In this document: positions 59,092 through 64,000 of the stretch, piece after piece
Position numbering within the stretch: position 1 is the stretch's first letter
Layout: each line of letters opens with the position of its first letter
From: Bacteroidota bacterium
GTDB lineage: Bacteria > Bacteroidota > Ignavibacteria > Ignavibacteriales > Melioribacteraceae
NCBI GenBank assembly: GCA_018818065.1
Contig: JAHISV010000005.1
Span: forward strand, 354,527-418,526
Length of the DNA stretch: 64,000 nucleotides
Direction of reading: 5' to 3'
Program-made: the position numbers and the translations under genes
The notes under the pieces: model-generated
Told to the model about the DNA's origin: nothing
Database searches by the model: none
What the model saw: the letters and a program-made list of their open reading frames with translations, nothing else

Positions 59092-60801
59092 TTATTTCAT
59101 GAGAACCATCTTACTAGTAGATCGAACCCGGTTATTTACTTCCAGAAGAATAAAATAAATTCCGCTTGGTAATTTATTATTATTCATGTCTACTCCCTCA
59201 AATATAACTTTATGTGAACCCTGAGGAAATCCTGATATATCAACAGCCTGAATTAACTGTCCCAAAGTATTATGAATCTTTATCATGTTTACCGAACCTG
59301 CAGCATCCTCCGCAAGTGTAAAACTGATTCTAGTGGACGGATTGAAAGGATTAGGAAAATTTTGATGCAATTTTGAGCTGCTAGGAAGGCTTTCATTCTC
59401 CTCGATACTGGTAGAAACACTTATTATAAAAACTGCATCACTGATATCAGATGGAGAACCCTCGACTCCTCTAACTCTTATCATACATTCTTCGGCAGCT
59501 GTGTCTGGTAATACCCAGGTATAACTTCCATCATTTTCAGTGTTCTCAACAATCACTATCCAGGTAGTCCCATTATCTAGTGTACATTCAATCTTAACAT
59601 TATCAAGTATTCCCGTTGTTGTCCATGTAATTTCATGAGTTGATCCGTCTTCCCATGTTTCCCCTCCATTAGGGCTAGTGACTTCAATAGTTGGATTCAG
59701 GTTTGGAGCATTTGTAATGTTAAGTGTCTCTATATTAATATAAGTAACTTCAAGAAAACCAACTGTTGCAAGTGTTGTCCCGTCATCTGTTACGTCAGCA
59801 TTCTGACCGTCGAAATTTAATACATCTTCTCCAGCTCCGCCATCAATTGAGCGTGCGGCATCAACAAGAGGATCAATGGTAATTTCATCATTAAAACTGC
59901 TTCCTATAAAAATTTCAAATACTCCTTCCAGCAAAATTTCGTTACCTGCACTGTCAAATGCCTGAGCACTCCCTAATAAGTCAATGTCAATGGTTATCTC
60001 TGAATTATACTCTGCAAAACTAAGTGTATCAATACCACTTAAATCAGTTATCGTTAGCACATTATCTGATTTCAGAAGATTATCATTTTTGCTGAAACTG
60101 CCTGGTCCAAATAAAACTGCAAATAGATCATACCCAGCGTCACCTCCTAAAACCGAATCATTTACATCTCCATTTATATCGTCATTTCCTCCCCCCCCAT
60201 ATAGACTATCACTACCACCCCGCCCATAAATATAATCATTTCCTATTCCTCCATTAATAACATCTGCGCCATCACCGCCATCGAGAAAATCATCTCCATC
60301 AAGCCCAAAAATTGTATCGTCACCTCCATCACCGTGTATGCTATCTTTTTTTCCACCACCTTCGACAGTGTCATTTCCTTCTCCACCATAAATCCTATTT
60401 GAAAAATCACTACTCCCATGAATGATATCATCCCCATCACTACCATGTATCCCAATAGTATAATCTGCGTAAGGAGTTAATAGTGGAAAATCACCTGTTT
60501 TAATATCTCTAAGGTCAATAGTATCATCTCCCCCGCTACCCTGTATGATTAGCATTCTAATGTCACTTGCTAAAATACCTAAACAGACTCCGTTCAAGGA
60601 TATTCCACCAGTATCCGGGTGTTTGCCAAAAGTATAGGTTCCTGGCCCTGTAAGCACTATCGTAATTGTACCAGTACTTGCGTCCCAGCTAATTGTGTGA
60701 CCTGCAAAAATCTGGAGTGTGAAGAAAATTATAAATATCAGGATATACGAGAATATTTTTAAGTAGCTACTAATGGTGAATGTAGTTTGAAACAGTTTCA
60801 T
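59092..60801 (-). CDS. RTX-repeat protein with T9SS sorting tail
   Basis: This 569-residue secreted protein starts at the ATG at 60801 with AGGAGG five bases upstream; a longer frame to 60858 is unlikely. It has a signal region (IFSYILIFIIFFTLQIFA), then from about 95 a run of glycine-rich nonapeptides (GGEGNDTVEGGG, GDGGDDTIFGLDGDDFLDGG, GIGNDYIYGRGGSDSLYGGG) of the RTX/hemolysin calcium-roll type. After a beta-rich part comes an Ig-like segment (IEVTSPNGGETWEDGSTHEI) and a T9SS sorting domain (LHQNFPNPFNPSTRISFTL ... SKMVLMK). RTX rolls normally go with type I secretion; here the tail argues for T9SS. Calcium binding is inferred. Confidence 0.87.
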   Translation of the reverse strand: MKLFQTTFTISSYLKIFSYILIFIIFFTLQIFAGHTISWDASTGTITIVLTGPGTYTFGKHPDTGGISLNGVCLGILASDIRMLIIQGSGGDDTIDLRDIKTGDFPLLTPYADYTIGIHGSDGDDIIHGSSDFSNRIYGGEGNDTVEGGGKKDSIHGDGGDDTIFGLDGDDFLDGGDGADVINGGIGNDYIYGRGGSDSLYGGGGNDDINGDVNDSVLGGDAGYDLFAVLFGPGSFSKNDNLLKSDNVLTITDLSGIDTLSFAEYNSEITIDIDLLGSAQAFDSAGNEILLEGVFEIFIGSSFNDEITIDPLVDAARSIDGGAGEDVLNFDGQNADVTDDGTTLATVGFLEVTYINIETLNITNAPNLNPTIEVTSPNGGETWEDGSTHEITWTTTGILDNVKIECTLDNGTTWIVIVENTENDGSYTWVLPDTAAEECMIRVRGVEGSPSDISDAVFIISVSTSIEENESLPSSSKLHQNFPNPFNPSTRISFTLAEDAAGSVNMIKIHNTLGQLIQAVDISGFPQGSHKVIFEGVDMNNNKLPSGIYFILLEVNNRVRSTSKMVLMK

Positions 60802-61023
60802 ATGCTCCTCCTTTGAAAAAATTAATTTTAATTTCATCAAACAAGACGATGTGTTCAAATGCTAAAAATTTATATAGTGGACATAGAAGATTGACAATAT
60901 AATGGTGGATTATGAAGAGTATAAAAAAAATACAAGTTAATTCCGTCCGAAGCAATTAAATAATGATCTAGTAATGAATGGTATTAATGATTTTGTAAAG
61001 TGGAATGAATTGAACGCAAAAAA

Positions 61024-61045
61024 AATCCCGTCGGGTGACGGGATT
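61024..61045 (-). terminator. Terminator of the sodium-pump decarboxylase operon
   Basis: On the minus strand AATCCCGTC-ACCC-GACGGGATT is followed by TTTTTT, about 30 bases past the stop of the OadB-like gene. Confidence 0.9.
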
Positions 61046-61074
61046 AAAAACAAAAAGCATGAGTTTCTAAAAGC

Positions 61075-62223
61075 TTAAATTGCCTTCATGAGGAATGCCA
61101 TCAAAATACCAGCAGCAACCGCGGAGCCAATTACACCGGCAACGTTTGGAGCCATGGCATGCATAAGCAGGTAATTTGAAGAATCTTCTACTTGTCCTAA
61201 TTGGTGCACTACTCTGGCACTATCAGGTACAGCAGAAACACCAGCGGCACCAATCATAGGATTTACTCTGTCATCTTTCTTTAGGAAGAGATTCATAAAT
61301 TTCGCGAATAGCACACCACCGGCTGTTGCAATCATAAATGAAACAGCACCAAGTACAAAGATTAAAATTGATTGCGGTGTCAAAAATGTTGTGGCCTGAG
61401 TAGATGCGCCAACAGTTAAACCTAATAATATGGTCACAATATCTATAAGACCTTTGCTTGCCGTATCACTTAATCGTTTTGTAACGCCAGATTCTTTTAA
61501 CAGGTTTCCGAAGAAGAGCATACCTAAAAGAGGTAAAGCACCCGGAGAAATAAATGTTGTTAGAATCATTCCAAAGATTGGGAAGAGTATTTTTTCAAGT
61601 TTTGAAACCGAACGAGGGGGTTTCATTCTGATAAGTCTTTCTTCCTTGGTTGTAAGTAATTTTATTATCGGGGGTTGAATTACAGGGACTAAAGCCATGT
61701 AAGAATACGCCGCAATGGCAATGGCACCAATAAGTTCCGGGGCTAATCTTGATGATAGGAAGATAGCCGTTGGGCCATCAGCACCACCGATAATACCGAT
61801 AGCTGCCGACTGATCAATTGAAAAGCCAAGCGCCAGAGCAGCCATAAAGGTAATAAATATACCAATCTGAGCAGCAGCGCCGAGCAGCATAAGTTTAGGG
61901 TTGGATAAAAGAGCGGAAAAATCCGTCATCGCTCCGATACCTAAAAATATCAGAGGCGGATAAATTCCTTTTGTTACTCCGTAATAAAGGTAGTTGAGCA
62001 CACTTCCATTTTCATAAATACCTAATTGAAGCCCAACGTTTTCAACAAAAGGAATATTACCAACAAGGATTCCAAAACCAATTGGAACAAGAAGAAGTGG
62101 TTCATAATCTTTGGCTATTGCAAGATAGATGAAAAGTAAACCTACACTGATCATCACAAGATGCCCGGGGGTTACATTGGCGAAGCCGGTAAAGTTAATA
62201 AATTGTTGTAATCCTTCCATCAT
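61075..62223 (-). CDS. oadB: Sodium-translocating decarboxylase beta subunit (OadB/MmdB-like)
   Basis: This 382-residue inner-membrane subunit decarboxylates the carboxybiotin and pumps Na+ out. About 10 hydrophobic helices are visible. The conserved Asp region GGADGPTAIFLSSRLAPEL is present (about 140-160), as is the second conserved block NPMIGAAGVSAVPDSARV near 320-340. Length and order fit OadB, GcdB and MmdB. The ATG overlaps the stop of the biotin carrier gene by one base (TAATG). It is the last gene of the operon. Confidence 0.93.
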   Translation of the reverse strand: MMEGLQQFINFTGFANVTPGHLVMISVGLLFIYLAIAKDYEPLLLVPIGFGILVGNIPFVENVGLQLGIYENGSVLNYLYYGVTKGIYPPLIFLGIGAMTDFSALLSNPKLMLLGAAAQIGIFITFMAALALGFSIDQSAAIGIIGGADGPTAIFLSSRLAPELIGAIAIAAYSYMALVPVIQPPIIKLLTTKEERLIRMKPPRSVSKLEKILFPIFGMILTTFISPGALPLLGMLFFGNLLKESGVTKRLSDTASKGLIDIVTILLGLTVGASTQATTFLTPQSILIFVLGAVSFMIATAGGVLFAKFMNLFLKKDDRVNPMIGAAGVSAVPDSARVVHQLGQVEDSSNYLLMHAMAPNVAGVIGSAVAAGILMAFLMKAI

Positions 62224-62666
62224 TAACTCCCTATCTCAACAAGAATATCGCCTTCAAGAACCGAATCGCCACTGTTTACTTTAATGGCTGTAACAATGCC
62301 TTCTTTATCAGCCTTAATGTTGTTTTCCATTTTCATGGCTTCCATAATCAAAAGCGTATCGCCAACTTTAACTGTATCGCCCTTCTTCACATTAACTTCC
62401 AGAATGGTTCCGGGAAGTGGAGCCTTAACATGCCCGGCACCTTTTGAGCCTGATGGCGCGCTGGTTTTTGCCGTACTTAATTCACCCTCAGTACTGGGTA
62501 CAACTACTTTTCTGACAAGTTTTGGTGTCTTGCTTGTTTTTACTTCCTGATGGATTTCAACTTCATAAGTTGTTCCATTAACTTCTATTTCAGCAACATT
62601 GTCTTCAATTTTCTGAAGTTCAACGTCATAGTCATTTCCACGAATCGTAAATTTGAATTTTTTCAT
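62223..62666 (-). CDS. Biotin carboxyl carrier protein
   Basis: This 147-residue carrier has an N-terminal beta region (FKFTIRGNDYDVELQKIEDN), a flexible Ala/Pro/Ser/Lys linker (about 50-75) and a C-terminal biotinyl domain (about 78-147) with the biotin site LIMEAMKMENNIK, where the Lys of AMKM is the attachment residue. It moves the carboxyl group from the carboxyltransferase to the membrane beta subunit. It is a free-standing protein here, as in methylmalonyl-CoA and glutaconyl-CoA decarboxylases, rather than fused to an oxaloacetate decarboxylase alpha chain. Confidence 0.93.
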   Translation of the reverse strand: MKKFKFTIRGNDYDVELQKIEDNVAEIEVNGTTYEVEIHQEVKTSKTPKLVRKVVVPSTEGELSTAKTSAPSGSKGAGHVKAPLPGTILEVNVKKGDTVKVGDTLLIMEAMKMENNIKADKEGIVTAIKVNSGDSVLEGDILVEIGS

Positions 62667-62681
62667 TTTGTTTCCGTTGAA

Positions 62682-63134
62682 TTATTTCCTTGGATACTCT
62701 CTTAAGCCATAGATTTTAGAACTCCATGGCGAGTATGGTCTTTGAACTTTTTTAATTGTAAGAATGGTACTTTCATAATCGTGAAGGTCAGCAAAATGCA
62801 AACTTAGCATGGTTGATATTGCTGCGGCCACTTCACCGGGAACAGAAATGTCATCAACTTCGATATTTTCTGTCTCCTGACCTTTAGATTTCAACTTCCT
62901 TTTTAAATTGTAGTTGATAAGCTTGGTGATATTAGCGAAAAAATAATAAAGCAAAACCAGCGCCGCAAAAACTACCACGTAACCTACAACTGATATTAAA
63001 ATACCACCAGAGTCAGTAATGTTTGACGGGTTGAAAGCAATATCATTAAGAGCGTTGCTTTGTGTAGTCGCTTGTGCAATTGTATATTTAATAGTTTTTA
63101 TGTTTGCAAAATTATGCATTAAACTTTCTAACAT
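62682..63134 (-). CDS. OadG-like small membrane subunit (gamma/delta)
   Basis: This 150-residue protein has one strong membrane helix (GGILISVVGYVVVFAALVLLYYFFANI, in two parts, about 43-69) and a charged C-terminal part (KLKSKGQETENIEVDD, PYSPWSSKIYGLREYPRK). OadG and MmdD subunits have this shape and hold the complex together. The longer C-terminus (VAAAISTMLSLHF) matches forms that include the OadG-like VAAISAAL signature. GGGGGAAAAGAT precedes the ATG. It lies between the carboxyltransferase and the biotin carrier. Confidence 0.82.
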   Translation of the reverse strand: MLESLMHNFANIKTIKYTIAQATTQSNALNDIAFNPSNITDSGGILISVVGYVVVFAALVLLYYFFANITKLINYNLKRKLKSKGQETENIEVDDISVPGEVAAAISTMLSLHFADLHDYESTILTIKKVQRPYSPWSSKIYGLREYPRK

Positions 63135-63146
63135 ATCTTTTCCCCC

Positions 63147-64000
63147 TTATAATGGAATGTTTGAATGTTTTTTAGGAGGATTAGAATCTTTTTTTGTTGA
63201 AAGCATTTGTAATGCCCTGATGATTCTGAAACGTGTATTACGCGGTTCAATCACATCGTCAATATAACCGTATTTAGCGGCCACGTATGGATTTGCGAAT
63301 TTCTTCTTGTAGTCGTCTTCTTTCTCAGCTGTAAATTTGGCTCTTTCTTCCAAATCTTCAATTGCATTGAGTTCTCTTGCATGCAGCACTTCAATTGCAC
63401 CTTTAGGACCCATTACAGCAATTTCGGCACCTGGCCAAGCATAGTTAATATCGCCACGCAGATGTTTTGAGCTCATTACATCGTAAGCGCCGCCGTAAGC
63501 CTTTCTTAAAATAATTGTAACCTTAGGAACAGTGGCTTCGCCATATGCAAAAAGTAATTTCGCTCCATGAATAATAATGCCGCCATATTCCTGTGCTGTT
63601 CCAGGCAAAAATCCAGGAACGTCAACAAGAGTTACAACCGGAATATTAAAAGCATCGCAGAATCTAACAAATCTTGCTGCTTTTCTTGAGGCATTAATGT
63701 CAAGAACACCTGCAAGGTAAGCAGGTTGATTAGCAACAATACCGACTGAAATACCATTGAACTTTGCAAATCCGATAATAATATTCGGAGCGTAATGTCT
63801 TTGGACTTCAAGAAAGTCACCGTAATCTGCAATTGCCTGAATAACATCTTTAACATCATAAGGCTTGTTTGGATTTGCAGGAATTATATCGTTCAAGGCA
63901 TCTTCCAATCTATCGATCGGGTCATCACATGGTGATAGAGGAGGCTCTTCCAGATTATTCTGAGGCAAATAGGTAAGTAAATTTCTTATAAGACCAATAC
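63147..64000 (-). CDS. mmdA: Acyl-CoA carboxyltransferase, C-terminal part (MmdA/PccB-like)
   Basis: Only the last 284 codons are inside the window; the frame is open to the right edge (IGLIRNLLTYLPQNN at the boundary), so the TTG-start ORF is not the true start. It carries crotonase-superfamily carboxyltransferase blocks: VGIVANQPAYLAGVLDINAS, DVPGFLPGTAQEYGGIIIHG, RKAYGGAYDVMSSKHLRGD and AWPGAEIAVMGPKGA. These match the MmdA/PccB alpha chain, which removes the carboxyl group from (methyl)malonyl-CoA onto biotin. Being first in the operon with the carrier and beta subunit favours a sodium-pumping methylmalonyl-CoA decarboxylase, though an acyl-CoA carboxylase role is possible. Confidence 0.88.
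   Translation of the reverse strand, partial: IGLIRNLLTYLPQNNLEEPPLSPCDDPIDRLEDALNDIIPANPNKPYDVKDVIQAIADYGDFLEVQRHYAPNIIIGFAKFNGISVGIVANQPAYLAGVLDINASRKAARFVRFCDAFNIPVVTLVDVPGFLPGTAQEYGGIIIHGAKLLFAYGEATVPKVTIILRKAYGGAYDVMSSKHLRGDINYAWPGAEIAVMGPKGAIEVLHARELNAIEDLEERAKFTAEKEDDYKKKFANPYVAAKYGYIDDVIEPRNTRFRIIRALQMLSTKKDSNPPKKHSNIPL

Overview
The window looks like the chromosome of an AT-rich, Gram-negative bacterium of the Bacteroidota/Ignavibacteriota side of the tree; Ignavibacteria is my best guess. The main evidence is a set of large secreted proteins that end in the NYPNPFNPST-type C-terminal sorting domain of the type IX secretion system (T9SS), together with outer-membrane beta-barrels, many lipoproteins and sparse Shine-Dalgarno sites. 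I saw no rRNA, tRNA, CRISPR array, transposase or phage module. The assignment is inference from gene content only.

Layout. (1) 1-4201 and 18357-23337 form two blocks of an alpha-glucan locus: a truncated secreted protein, two sugar-type MFS transporters, two GH13 lipoproteins and one cytoplasmic pullulanase/isoamylase-like GH13 enzyme. (2) 4202-6845 holds three related small lipoproteins, a fragment of a fourth, and palindromic repeats placed at their 3' ends. (3) 6853-10076 is an amino-acid/imino-acid dehydrogenase pair of the HcnABC/OoxAB type, with the A and B subunits fused. (4) 10821-18055 is a compact signalling island: small exported proteins with DxNGDG calcium-type loops, a beta-barrel, a histidine kinase, a sigma-54-dependent response regulator and a DUF2202 lipoprotein. 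Three sigma-54-like -24/-12 sites lie just upstream of three of these genes. (5) 23600-45296 is rich in surface and secreted proteins: a T9SS-tagged HEFTH metallopeptidase-like protein, a serine hydrolase, two phage-tail-collar proteins with a GNAT, a 3505-residue adhesin-like protein with 16 tandem repeats, a frameshifted GNAT and a T9SS-tagged C39-like peptidase. (6) 45449-49877 is an SDR, a CDF metal transporter and a membrane-anchored propeller/AraC regulator. (7) 49981-55355 is a TetR-controlled RND / LolA-like / beta-barrel operon with two matching operator palindromes. (8) 55444-60801 carries a T9SS-tagged M1 aminopeptidase, an Ntn-hydrolase-like lipoprotein and an RTX-repeat protein with a T9SS tail. 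(9) 61075-64000 is a sodium-pumping acyl-CoA decarboxylase operon that runs off the right edge.

How the parts work together. The glucan block implies extracellular or periplasmic cleavage of starch or glycogen, proton-coupled uptake of oligosaccharides and intracellular debranching. The decarboxylase operon implies a sodium cycle linked to (methyl)malonyl-CoA chemistry. The candidates for an undescribed system are the sigma-54 island and the giant-repeat adhesin locus with its divergent tail-collar/GNAT operon. Both are described from sequence only; no homology search was run.
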